Assembly: GCA_038207625.1 (NCBI GenBank)
Contig: JBBQZO010000034.1
Span: 1 to 64,000 of the forward strand
Direction: 5' to 3'
Source of the DNA: JBBQZO01 sp038207625
GTDB taxonomy: Bacteria; Pseudomonadota; Gammaproteobacteria; Burkholderiales; Burkholderiaceae_D
Length of the DNA: 64,000 nt
Below are positions 41,898-50,751 of the stretch, piece by piece; within the stretch, counting starts at the first letter, position 1, and each line of letters opens with the position of its first letter. The translations under genes and the position numbers were made by a program. The notes beneath the pieces are model-generated. The model had not been told where the DNA came from, did not search any database, and saw only the letters and a list, made by a program, of their open reading frames with translations.

Positions 41898-43574
41898 ATG
41901 ACGCGCTGGCAAACGCTGTCGGACGACGCGCGCGACACCTTCTGGCGCTCGCTGCAAACGCTCAATGCCAGCCGCGTGGTGATCGCGATCGTGCTGCTGG
42001 TTTATCTTAGCTTTGACGAGACCGGCATTCGCGTCACCGGCAAGCTGATTCACAGCGAGATCTGCATTTTCTATCTGCTGATGGCGATCGCCTTCGTCGC
42101 GCTCACGCTCAGGATACATAGCCACTTCCTGCTCCAGTTAGGTTGCCAGGTCGCGCTCGACATCGGCGTGATCGGCTTGCTGTACCTGACCGCCGGCGGC
42201 GTGCGCAGCGGTCTGGCCTTGCTGTTCCTGTTCCCGCTGGCCGGCTCGGCGATCCTCGCGCCGCTGACGCTGGCGCTGTTTTCAGCGGCGCTGGTGACGC
42301 TATTCCTGCTGGCCGAGAGCGCCTATCAGGTGTTCTTGCTGGACCTGAATGTGCCGATGATGCAGACCGGCCTGTATGGCGCGGCGTTCTTCGCCGCGGT
42401 GCTGGTATTTAGCCGGCTGGCGGCCAATCTGATCGGTCAGGAGGATTTGGCCGCCAAGCGCGGCATCGACCTGCAGGTCCAGCAGGCCATCAACCGGCTG
42501 GTGATTGCCGACGTGGGCGACGGCATTCTGGTGCTGGGACCGGACGGGCGTGTATTTGCCGGCAACCCGGCGGCCCAGCGCATGCTCGGCCTGGCCAATC
42601 TGGAGGTCGGCTTTCGCTTGTCCGACGCGCCCGCGCTGGAGCCGCTGGCGCAGGCCTTCGACGGCTGGCGCGCCTTGCCGGCCGAGGACCGGGCCGAGCA
42701 GGGCGCCGCCTTCGTCATCGTCAAGCCGTACCACGAGGAGGGCGGCGCCAGCTGGAGCGGCCGACGCGACCTGGCGGCCCATCTGCGCCTGCGCTTTGCG
42801 CGCGTCGACACGCCCGCCTCGGCGGCCGAGCGCTGCATCATCTTTCTGCAGGACGTGAGCGCGATCGAGAACCAGGCGCAGCAGCTGAAACTGGCCTCGA
42901 TGGGGCGTCTGACGGCCAGCATCGCGCACGAGGTGCGCAATCCGCTGTCGGCGATCGGCCACGCCACCGCTTTGCTGGGTGAAGATCTGACCAGCCGTAC
43001 CCAGACGCGCCTGCTGAAGATCGTCTCCGATAACGTGGCGCGGGTCAACCGCATGGTCGAGGACATCCTGCAGCTGTCGCGCAAAGTACAGCCGCATGGC
43101 GAGCCGCTGGCGCTGGGGCCTTTTCTGCACGAGCTGCAAGGCGAGTTCGAAGACACCCATGCGCTGGCGGTGGCCGTGATCGCGCTGGGCGCAGCCGGTA
43201 ACGCCCAGGTGCGCTTTGATCCGCTGCACTTGCGCGAGGTGCTGCTCAATCTGCTTAACAACGCGGTGCGCTACGCCAGTGGCAAGCCGGGCTCGATCCG
43301 CCTGCATGTGCTCACCGACAGCGCCCAGCACATGGAATTGCACGTGCAGGATGACGGCCCCGGCATCACGCCTGAGGTGCGCGCCCACCTGTTCGAACCG
43401 TTCTACACCACCTCCAGCAAAGGCACCGGCCTGGGCCTGTATCTGGCGCGCGAGCTGTGCCTCAACAACGAGGCCACACTCGACTACGAATACCGGGTCG
43501 ACGACATGGCCGACGCGAACGGCGAGGCCAGCGGGCGTTTTGTGATCACCTTTGCGATCCCGCTGGCGCTATGA
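41898..43574 (+). CDS. pilS: Sensor histidine kinase PilS
   Basis: The 558-residue membrane kinase is the sensor of the PilSR pair that controls type IV pilin transcription. It has six N-terminal hydrophobic helices (to about residue 175), a PAS domain (about 200-310), HisKA with SIAHEVRNPLSAIGHA and an HATPase with NLLNNAVRYASG, DDGPGI and KGTGLGLYLARELC. PilR follows, with start 43606. Identification rests on domain order, neighbour and length. Confidence 0.9.
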   Translation: MTRWQTLSDDARDTFWRSLQTLNASRVVIAIVLLVYLSFDETGIRVTGKLIHSEICIFYLLMAIAFVALTLRIHSHFLLQLGCQVALDIGVIGLLYLTAGGVRSGLALLFLFPLAGSAILAPLTLALFSAALVTLFLLAESAYQVFLLDLNVPMMQTGLYGAAFFAAVLVFSRLAANLIGQEDLAAKRGIDLQVQQAINRLVIADVGDGILVLGPDGRVFAGNPAAQRMLGLANLEVGFRLSDAPALEPLAQAFDGWRALPAEDRAEQGAAFVIVKPYHEEGGASWSGRRDLAAHLRLRFARVDTPASAAERCIIFLQDVSAIENQAQQLKLASMGRLTASIAHEVRNPLSAIGHATALLGEDLTSRTQTRLLKIVSDNVARVNRMVEDILQLSRKVQPHGEPLALGPFLHELQGEFEDTHALAVAVIALGAAGNAQVRFDPLHLREVLLNLLNNAVRYASGKPGSIRLHVLTDSAQHMELHVQDDGPGITPEVRAHLFEPFYTTSSKGTGLGLYLARELCLNNEATLDYEYRVDDMADANGEASGRFVITFAIPLAL

Positions 43575-43605
43575 TGTCCCTATTTGCACTACGAAAGGCC
43601 CTGCC

Positions 43606-45036
43606 ATGAGCTCTCCCCGCATCCTCGTTGTCGATGACGAAGCCGATCTGCGCGAGCTGCTCGACATCACGCTGGTACGCATGGGGCTCGACGTCGATTG
43701 CGCGGCCAACCTGAGTGAGGCGCGCGCGCTGTTCGCCAGCACCGACTACGCGCTGGTGCTCACCGACATGCGCCTGCCCGACGGGCTGGGCCTCGAACTG
43801 GTGCGCGAAGTGGTGGCCAGCGAGAAGAGCACGCCGATTGCCGTGGTGACCGCCTACGGCAGCGCCGACAATGCAGTAGTGGCGCTGAAGGCGGGCGCCT
43901 TCGACTATGTGTCCAAGCCGGTGGTGCTCGAGCAGTTGCGCATTATGGTGCAGTCGGCGCTGCGCTTGTCGGCGCCGCCGGCCAGCGCGCCCGGCGCCCC
44001 GGCCGGACAAGGCTCGCGCCTGATCGGCCAATCGCCGGTGATGCAGGCGCTGCGCGCCCAGATCGCACGGCTGGCGCGCTCGATGGCGCCGATCGCCATC
44101 ACGGGCGAATCGGGCAGCGGCAAGGAGCTGGCGGCGCGCGAAATCCACGCGCAAAGTTCGCGCGCGGCCAAGCCGTTCATCGCCGTCAACTGCGGTGCGA
44201 TCCCCGAGGCGCTGATGGAGGCGGAGTTCTTCGGCTATCGCAAGGGCGCGTTTACCGGCGCCCAGGACGAGCGCGACGGCTTCTTTCAGGCCGCCAACGG
44301 CGGCACCTTGATGCTCGACGAGGTGGCCGACCTGCCGCTGGCGATGCAGGTCAAGCTGCTGCGTGCGATCCAGGAGCGGCGCGTGCGCAAGATCGGCGCC
44401 ACCGCCGAAGAGGCGGTCGACGTGCGCATCATCAGCGCCACCCACCAGGATCTGGCGCACTGCGTCGAGACGGGCAAATTTCGCCAGGACTTGTTCTATC
44501 GTCTGAACGTGATCGAACTGGGCTTGCCGCCGCTGCGCGAACGGCTCGATGACATGGGCGTGCTGACCGACGCGATCCTGGCGCGCCTGGCCGGGGCGGG
44601 CGCGCGTGCGCGGCTGGGCGAGCAGGTGCTCGACACCTTGCGCGCCTATTCGTTTCCCGGCAATGTGCGCGAACTGGAGAATGTGCTCGAACGGGCGCTG
44701 GCCTTTGCCGACGACGGCGTGATCGAACTGGCCGATCTGGCTTTGAAGAGCGCGCGCCTGGCCGAGCCGGTCGGCTCGGCGCCGGCGCCGGCAGCGCTGA
44801 TGGCGCCCGCAGCGGCCAACGCGCCGGTCACGCCGCTGCCCGGTACGCTGGCGCCCCACGCCGCGCTGCCGAGCAGCCTGCCCGACTATCTGAGCCAGGT
44901 CGAGCGCGATATCATCCTGCGCGCGCTGGCCCAGACCCAGTTCAACCGCACCCAGGCGGCCCACCTGCTGGGGATTAGCTTTCGCCAGTTGCGCTACCAA
45001 ATGCAAAAGCTCGACATTCACGCGCCCGAACCATGA
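43606..45036 (+). CDS. pilR: Sigma-54 response regulator PilR
   Basis: The 476-residue NtrC-family activator is the partner of PilS and activates pilA from a sigma-54 promoter. It has a receiver (acceptor Asp in LVLTDMRLPDG), an AAA+ domain with GESGSGKELAAREIH, the sigma-54 contact loop KGAFTGAQ and Walker B GGTLMLDEVADLP, and a Fis-type HTH at the end (FNRTQAAHLLGISFRQLRYQM). The ATG at 43606 has AAAGG before it; an in-frame codon at 43552 lies inside pilS. The stop overlaps ampD. Confidence 0.93.
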   Translation: MSSPRILVVDDEADLRELLDITLVRMGLDVDCAANLSEARALFASTDYALVLTDMRLPDGLGLELVREVVASEKSTPIAVVTAYGSADNAVVALKAGAFDYVSKPVVLEQLRIMVQSALRLSAPPASAPGAPAGQGSRLIGQSPVMQALRAQIARLARSMAPIAITGESGSGKELAAREIHAQSSRAAKPFIAVNCGAIPEALMEAEFFGYRKGAFTGAQDERDGFFQAANGGTLMLDEVADLPLAMQVKLLRAIQERRVRKIGATAEEAVDVRIISATHQDLAHCVETGKFRQDLFYRLNVIELGLPPLRERLDDMGVLTDAILARLAGAGARARLGEQVLDTLRAYSFPGNVRELENVLERALAFADDGVIELADLALKSARLAEPVGSAPAPAALMAPAAANAPVTPLPGTLAPHAALPSSLPDYLSQVERDIILRALAQTQFNRTQAAHLLGISFRQLRYQMQKLDIHAPEP

Positions 45037-45647
45037 ATGCGCTGCTTGACGCGCACGGCTGGTATCAGGGAGCCCGCCCGTATCCGAGCGCGCACTGCGA
45101 TGCCCGTCCGCCCGGCACGCAGATCGACCTGCTGGTGATCCACAACATCAGCTTGCCAGGCGGCCAGTTCGGCGGCCCCCACATCGCCGACCTGTTTACC
45201 GGGCGCGTCGACTATAATGCGCATCCCTCGTTTGCGGCCCATGCCGGGCTGCGCGTGTCGGCCCACTTCCTGATCCGGCGCGACGGGCGCGTGCTGCAGT
45301 TCGTCGGCTGCGATCAGCGCGCCTGGCACGCCGGTCTGTCGGTCTTCGCGGGGCGCGAGCGCTGCAATGATTTTTCGATCGGGGTGGAGCTCGAGGGCAG
45401 CGACGCTGTGCCGTTTTCGAACGCCCAATATGCGGCGCTGGTCGAGCTGACGCTGGCGCTGCAGACGCGCTATCGCCTCACTGATGTGCAGGGCCACCAG
45501 CACGTCGCGCCCGGCCGGAAAACCGACCCGGGACCATGTTTTGACTGGCACGGCTATGCAAAATTGCTGGCAGAACAGCGGGCAAGCGTGCTGGCGCGGA
45601 ACCCGATGTTAGCGCTCACTCACAGCGCATTGCGCTTTCCGTCCTAA
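45033..45647 (+). CDS. ampD: 1,6-anhydro-N-acetylmuramyl-L-alanine amidase AmpD
   Basis: Cytoplasmic zinc amidase of wall recycling that removes the peptide from anhydro-MurNAc; its loss raises AmpC in species with AmpR. The 204-residue protein has zinc ligands in LLVIHNISLPGGQFGG and GHQHVAPGRKTDPGPCFDW, with HFLIRRDGRVLQFV and CDQRAWHAG between, as in AmpD. Length is typical. ATGA overlap with pilR. Confidence 0.93.
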   Translation: MNALLDAHGWYQGARPYPSAHCDARPPGTQIDLLVIHNISLPGGQFGGPHIADLFTGRVDYNAHPSFAAHAGLRVSAHFLIRRDGRVLQFVGCDQRAWHAGLSVFAGRERCNDFSIGVELEGSDAVPFSNAQYAALVELTLALQTRYRLTDVQGHQHVAPGRKTDPGPCFDWHGYAKLLAEQRASVLARNPMLALTHSALRFPS

Positions 45648-45716
45648 GGCTCAAAAGTCAAGCCTCGCACGGCGAAAAAAACGCAAATATTTACCGGCGC
45701 TAGTGCTGGAAAGCTA

Positions 45717-45745
45717 TTGCAAGCCTCCCCCTCAGGCACTACAAT
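45717..45745 (+). promoter_or_regulatory. Sigma-70 promoter of nrdAB
   Basis: TTGCAA (45717-45722), 17 bases, TACAAT (45740-45745). The first NrdR-type palindrome covers the -10 box. The rest of the 364-base gap between ampD and nrdA holds no gene. Confidence 0.7.
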
Positions 45746-45781
45746 TAGTGCTCTTTTAAGGCTCTTCACTACATGTAGTGG
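45736..45781 (+). promoter_or_regulatory. Two NrdR-box palindromes
   Basis: Box 1 is GCACTA-CAAT-TAGTGC (45736-45751) and box 2 is TCACTACATGTAGTGG (45766-45781), the core CACTACATGTAGTG being a perfect palindrome. Both fit the NrdR consensus, and the start-to-start distance of 30 bases (about three helical turns) is right for cooperative NrdR repression of ribonucleotide reductase. Confidence 0.8.
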
Positions 45782-46011
45782 TACCGCGATCTTCTGTTGA
45801 ACCTGTTCCGTGCTGGCACGTTACACCCAGATGGCCTAGACTTAGCGTCATTTAATCCAGATTGTGTTGTCGTAATGCCAGCGGGAAAGTTCGCTGGCGG
45901 GGTATTTTTTTGCTTTTTACTTAATTTTTCATGATGAGCCGCGGCCCTGCCGACTGGTTCGTATCATAACAATCGGCGGCAGCGCGACTGCACGCCGCTT
46001 CTGGAGGCCCA

Positions 46012-48927
46012 ATGCACACATCGCAAGACATCACCACCAATCCGTCCGCCCTGCCAGTCGGTTCGAGCAGCAGCGCCAGCCCGGTCGCCGTCGTCGCCAG
46101 TGGCGACTACCGCATCATCCGCCGCAACGGTTCGGTGGTGGCGTTTGAGCCGTCCAAGATCGCCATCGCCGTGACCAAGGCCTTCCTGGCCGTCACCGGC
46201 GGGCAGGGCGCGGCCTCGGCGCGCGTGCGCGAACTGGTCGAGCAGTTGACCAACAACGTGGTGGCAGCGCTGGTGCGCCGTCAGCCGGGCGGCGGCACCT
46301 TCCATATTGAAGACGTGCAGGACCAGGTGGAATTGTCCCTGATGCGTTCGGGCGAACACGATGTCGCGCGCGCCTACGTGCTGTACCGCGCCAAGCATAT
46401 GGAAGAGCGCCGCGCCGCCAAGGAAGCGTCGGGCGCCTCCGCCAACGCTGCCGCGCCGCAGATCCACGTGCTTGAGAACGGCGAGCGCCGTGCGCTGGAC
46501 ATGAACCAGGTGCGCGAACTGATCGCGGCCGCCTGCGTCGGGCTGGAGAAGCACGTCGACGCCGACGCCATTTTGTCGGAGACGGTGAAGAACCTGTACG
46601 ACGGCGTGCCGGTCGAAGAGCTGCACAAGTCGGCCATTCTGGCGGCGCGCGCGCTGATGGAAAAGGATCCGGCCTACAGCCAGGTCACCGCGCGCATCCT
46701 GCTGCACACGATCCGCAAGGAAGTGTTCGGTCAGGAAGTGGCGCAAGCGGCCACCGCGGCGCACTACATCGGCTACTTCCCGCAATACATCGCCAAGGGT
46801 ATCGCGGCCGAATTGCTCGACCCGAAACTGGCCGAGTTCGACCTGGCCAAGCTGTCCAAGGCGCTGGTGGCGGACCGCGATCTGCAGTTCGGCTACATCG
46901 GCCTGCAAACGCTGTATGACCGCTACTTCCTGCACATCGACGAAGTGCGCATCGAAATGCCGCAGGCTTTCTACATGCGCGTGGCGATGGGCCTGGCACT
47001 GAACGAGAGCAAACGCGAAGAGCGCGCCATCGAGTTCTACAACCTGCTGTCCTCGTTCGACTTCATGAGCTCGACCCCGACGCTGTTCAACTCGGGCACG
47101 CGCCGCTCGCAACTGTCGTCGTGCTACCTGACGACCGTGTCCGATGACCTGGAAGGCATCTACGACGCGATCAAGGAAAACGCGCTGCTGGCCAAGTTCG
47201 CCGGCGGTCTGGGCAACGACTGGACCCCGGTGCGTGCATTGGGCGCCCACATCAAGGGCACCAACGGCAAGTCGCAAGGCGTGGTGCCGTTCCTGAAAGT
47301 GGTCAACGACACCGCCGTGGCGGTCAACCAGGGCGGCAAGCGCAAGGGCGCCGTGTGCGCCTACCTGGAAACCTGGCACATGGACATCGAGGAATTCCTC
47401 GACCTGCGCAAGAACACCGGCGACGATCGCCGCCGCACCCACGACATGAATACGGCCAACTGGATTCCCGACCTGTTCATGAAGCGCGTGATGGAAAAAG
47501 GCGACTGGACCCTGTTCTCGCCCTCCGAGACGCCCGACCTGCACGACCTGATGGGCCAGGCGTTTGAAAAAGCCTACGTTGGTTACGAGGCGAAGACCGT
47601 GACGGGCGAAGTGCGCCTGTTCAAGAAGATCGCCGCGCTCGACCTGTGGCGCAAGATGCTGTCGATGCTGTTCGAAACGGGCCATCCATGGATCACGTTC
47701 AAGGACCCTTGCAACATCCGCAGCCCGCAGCAGCACGTCGGCGTCGTGCACAGCTCGAACCTGTGCACCGAGATCACGCTCAACACCAATGAATCGGAAA
47801 TCGCGGTCTGTAACTTGGGTTCGGTGAACATGCCAGCGCATATGAAGGATGGCAAATTTGACGGCATCAAGCTGCAAAAGACCATCCGCACCGCAATGCG
47901 CATGTTGGATAACGTCATCGACATCAATTACTACGCCGTCGACAAGGCGCGCAATTCGAACATGCGCCACCGTCCGGTCGGCCTGGGCAACATGGGCTTC
48001 CAGGATTGCCTGCACATGATGCGCGTGCCGTACGCCTCGATGGGCGCGGTGGAATTTGCCGACCGCTCGATGGAAGCGGTGTGTTACTACGCTTACCTGG
48101 CATCGACCGAGCTGGCCGAAGAGCGCGGTCACTACGAGTCGTTCAAGGGTTCGCTGTGGGATCGCGGCATCCTGCCGCAAGACTCGGTGGCCCTGCTGGC
48201 CGCCGAACGTGGCGGTTACCTGGAAGTGGACCAGTCGTCCTCGATGGACTGGGACCTGGTGCGCAGCCGCATCAAGCAGTTCGGCATGCGCAACTCGAAC
48301 TGCGTGGCGATCGCCCCGACCGCGACCATCTCGAACATCATCGGCGTGTCGGCCTGTATCGAGCCGACTTACCAGAACTTGTACGTGAAATCGAACCTGT
48401 CGGGCGAATTCACCGAGATCAACGCCTTCCTGGTGCGTGACCTGAAAGCGCGCGACCTGTGGGACGAGGTCATGATCGCCGACCTGAAATACTTCGACGG
48501 CAGCTTGGCCAAGATCGACCGCATTCCTCAAGACCTGCGCGAAATCTACGCCACCGCCTTCGAAGTGCAGCCTTCTTGGCTGGTCGAAGCGGCCTCGCGT
48601 CGTCAGAAGTGGATCGACCAGGCCCAGTCGCTCAACATCTACATGGCTGGCGCGTCGGGCAAGAAGTTGGACGAGACCTACAAGCTGGCCTGGTTGCGCG
48701 GCTTGAAGACGACCTACTACCTGCGCACCATCGGCGCGACCCACATGGAGAAATCCACCTCCAAGACCGGCGCCCTGAACGCGGTGGCGGTCGATGGCGG
48801 CATGTCGGCCAGCGCCCAGAGCGCGCAAGCGGCGGCGACCGCCGCTGCGGCGGTCGAAGCGGACGGCGCGGCCTGCTACCTGCGTCCCGGCGACGACGGT
48901 TTCGAGGAATGCGAAGCCTGCCAATAA
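46012..48927 (+). CDS. nrdA: Ribonucleoside-diphosphate reductase, large subunit (class Ia)
   Basis: Makes deoxyribonucleotides from ribonucleoside diphosphates; needs NrdB for the radical. The 971-residue protein has an N-terminal ATP-cone (RRNGSVVAFEPSKIAIAVTK), which senses ATP/dATP, then the catalytic barrel with SSCYLTTVSDDLEG, NTNESEIAVCNLGSVN and the Tyr relay near its end, and the C-terminal redox pair in FEECEACQ. Its N terminus is longer than that of E. coli NrdA. A minus-strand opening of 995 codons mirrors it and is not a gene. nrdB follows after 117 bases. Confidence 0.96.
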   Translation: MHTSQDITTNPSALPVGSSSSASPVAVVASGDYRIIRRNGSVVAFEPSKIAIAVTKAFLAVTGGQGAASARVRELVEQLTNNVVAALVRRQPGGGTFHIEDVQDQVELSLMRSGEHDVARAYVLYRAKHMEERRAAKEASGASANAAAPQIHVLENGERRALDMNQVRELIAAACVGLEKHVDADAILSETVKNLYDGVPVEELHKSAILAARALMEKDPAYSQVTARILLHTIRKEVFGQEVAQAATAAHYIGYFPQYIAKGIAAELLDPKLAEFDLAKLSKALVADRDLQFGYIGLQTLYDRYFLHIDEVRIEMPQAFYMRVAMGLALNESKREERAIEFYNLLSSFDFMSSTPTLFNSGTRRSQLSSCYLTTVSDDLEGIYDAIKENALLAKFAGGLGNDWTPVRALGAHIKGTNGKSQGVVPFLKVVNDTAVAVNQGGKRKGAVCAYLETWHMDIEEFLDLRKNTGDDRRRTHDMNTANWIPDLFMKRVMEKGDWTLFSPSETPDLHDLMGQAFEKAYVGYEAKTVTGEVRLFKKIAALDLWRKMLSMLFETGHPWITFKDPCNIRSPQQHVGVVHSSNLCTEITLNTNESEIAVCNLGSVNMPAHMKDGKFDGIKLQKTIRTAMRMLDNVIDINYYAVDKARNSNMRHRPVGLGNMGFQDCLHMMRVPYASMGAVEFADRSMEAVCYYAYLASTELAEERGHYESFKGSLWDRGILPQDSVALLAAERGGYLEVDQSSSMDWDLVRSRIKQFGMRNSNCVAIAPTATISNIIGVSACIEPTYQNLYVKSNLSGEFTEINAFLVRDLKARDLWDEVMIADLKYFDGSLAKIDRIPQDLREIYATAFEVQPSWLVEAASRRQKWIDQAQSLNIYMAGASGKKLDETYKLAWLRGLKTTYYLRTIGATHMEKSTSKTGALNAVAVDGGMSASAQSAQAAATAAAAVEADGAACYLRPGDDGFEECEACQ

Positions 48928-49044
48928 CAGCTCGCCGGTTCGCCGGCGCATGAAACAAGCATGAACCGTCCCGGCCCCGCGCCGGGCGTTTCGTCAGAGT
49001 GTGAACTGACCGGCGCGATGCCGGCGAACGAAAAGGAATTGACT

Positions 49045-50184
49045 ATGTTGTCTTGGGATGAAGAGGCGCCTGTCGCGCCCGCAGCGCGCCCGCCAGTGGC
49101 GATGGGTAGTGAATTGAATCTTGCGGCGGCGGCTCAGCCGGACGCCGTCGATGCCGAGCTGGTCGCGAAACGCGTCAACGCGGACGACAAGCGCATTATC
49201 AACGGCAAGACCGACGTCAACCAGCTGGTGCCGTTCAAATACAAATGGGCGTGGGATAAATACCTGGCCGGTTGCGCCAACCACTGGATGCCGCAAGAGA
49301 TCAACATGCAGCGCGACATCGAGTTGTGGAAAAATCCCAACGGTTTGACCGATGACGAGCGTCGCCTCGTCAAGCGCAACCTGGGCTTCTTCGTGACCGC
49401 CGATTCGCTGGCCGCCAACAACATCGTGCTGGGCACCTACCGCCACATCACGGCGCCGGAATGCCGCCAATACCTGCTGCGCCAGGCGTTCGAGGAAGCC
49501 ATTCACACCCACGCGTATCAGTACATCGTCGAGTCGCTGGGGCTGGACGAGGCGGAGATTTTCAACGCCTACAACGAAGTCAAATCGATTCGCGACAAGG
49601 ACGAATTCCTGATCCCGTTCATCAATACGCTGACCGATCCGGCCTTCACCACCGGCACCGTGGAGAACGATCAGAAGCTGTTGAAGTCGCTCATCGTGTT
49701 CGCCTGCCTGATGGAGGGGCTGTTCTTCTACGTCGGTTTCACGCAGATTCTGGCGCTGGGCCGACAGAACAAAATGATGGGCGCGGCCGAGCAGTATCAG
49801 TACATTTTGCGTGACGAATCAATGCATTGCAATTTCGGGATCGACCTGATCAACACGATCAAGATGGAGAACCCGCTGCTGTGGACGCCGGCCTTCCGCG
49901 AAGAGATCAAGGCGCTGTTCATGACGGCCGTGGAACTGGAATACGCCTACGCCGAAGACACCATGCCGCGTGGTGTGCTCGGTCTGAACGCGCCGATGTT
50001 CAAGGGCTACCTGCGCTTCATCGCCAACCGCCGCGCGCAGCAGATCGGACTCGATCAATTGTTCGCCAACGAAGAGAATCCCTTCCCTTGGATGAGCGAG
50101 ATGATCGACCTGAAAAAGGAGCGCAACTTCTTCGAGACGCGCGTCATCGAATACCAAACCGGTGGTGCTTTGAACTGGGAATAA
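49045..50184 (+). CDS. nrdB: Ribonucleoside-diphosphate reductase, small subunit
   Basis: The 379-residue di-iron radical subunit has iron ligands in EAIHTHAY (Glu and His, with the radical Tyr at the E. coli Y122 position) and DESMHCNFG, plus an Asp in TADSLAANN. The Tyr shows a class Ia, not class Ic, enzyme. AAAAGGAA lies before the ATG at 49045; an in-frame ATG at 48961 adds 28 residues that do not fit the family. In operon with nrdA. Confidence 0.95.
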   Translation: MLSWDEEAPVAPAARPPVAMGSELNLAAAAQPDAVDAELVAKRVNADDKRIINGKTDVNQLVPFKYKWAWDKYLAGCANHWMPQEINMQRDIELWKNPNGLTDDERRLVKRNLGFFVTADSLAANNIVLGTYRHITAPECRQYLLRQAFEEAIHTHAYQYIVESLGLDEAEIFNAYNEVKSIRDKDEFLIPFINTLTDPAFTTGTVENDQKLLKSLIVFACLMEGLFFYVGFTQILALGRQNKMMGAAEQYQYILRDESMHCNFGIDLINTIKMENPLLWTPAFREEIKALFMTAVELEYAYAEDTMPRGVLGLNAPMFKGYLRFIANRRAQQIGLDQLFANEENPFPWMSEMIDLKKERNFFETRVIEYQTGGALNWE

Positions 50185-50419
50185 ACCGTACAACACGCGC
50201 GTTCGCGCCGTGTGTTGTGCATATCGTGCTCGCCCATTGAAAAAAGCCTGCGAAAATGTGTCGTGCCAGTTGCGCATCGACAAGGTTTTCGTGTACTTTA
50301 TGTGATTGAATTTGCGAAATGCTGAAAGTACCTAATCGGTGCGCAGTCCGACGCAAAAATTCGAATCAAAATGGGACGCTGATACAGCAGATATGCACAC
50401 GAATTCACCGCATACGTCG

Positions 50420-50459
50420 AGCCGCCCTGCCTGATTTTTTTCAGGCATGGCGGCTTTTT
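50420..50459 (+). terminator. Terminator after nrdAB
   Basis: AGCCGCC-C-TGCCTGA pairs with TCAGGCA-T-GGCGGCT over 15 positions (one mismatch), the loop is a T run, and TTTTT follows. It ends nrdAB or the possible small RNA noted for this gap. Confidence 0.85.
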
Positions 50460-50577
50460 CTTTGCGCGAAAAACACGATGTGCCGCGTTGGCCGGCGTCC
50501 CGGCAACACCGAATGTGTCGTTTCTGAAATTAGATTTTTGCCGCCAGCCGCTGTTTGGCCCGGCGGCGCCGACTACG

Positions 50578-50617
50578 GCTGAAGTGCTGCAATGGTGAGG
50601 AATTGCAGCAGTTCAGC
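50578..50617. repeat. Long inverted repeat upstream of the H1-like gene
   Basis: GCTGAAGTGCTGCAAT and ATTGCAGCAGTTCAGC form a 16-base stem with one mismatch and an eight-base loop. There is no T run after it, so it is not a plain terminator; it may be an RNA stability or regulatory structure. Confidence 0.7.
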
Positions 50618-50751
50618 TGGTGCCGAATTCATTAGCGCAAACCAGCGTCACGGTTTGTGCCGATGAATAATTCGCCCGACCGCACTGCAGGGCCGGGCGG
50701 GTTTTAACCTTGTAGCGTGATATTTTCCCATCGCAGATGAAGGAGAGACAA

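Larger units (their letters stand above)
50185..50751 (+). other. 567-base gap with hairpins, no protein gene seen
   Basis: This gap holds a terminator (50420-50459) and a 16-base-stem hairpin (50578-50617). A third, weaker hairpin with CGCCCG / CGGGCG arms (about 50673-50699) is followed by TTTT just before the H1-like gene. A promoter-like pair TTGCGC (50270-50275), 18 bases, TACTTT (50294-50299) precedes the terminator, so a small RNA of about 150 bases is possible. Confidence 0.5.

Noticed and set aside
45964..48951. 995-codon open frame on the minus strand opposite nrdA
   Set aside because: It mirrors a well-identified nrdA. GC-rich codon bias at the third position opens antisense frames, and the translation is His/Arg/Gln-rich with no family likeness.
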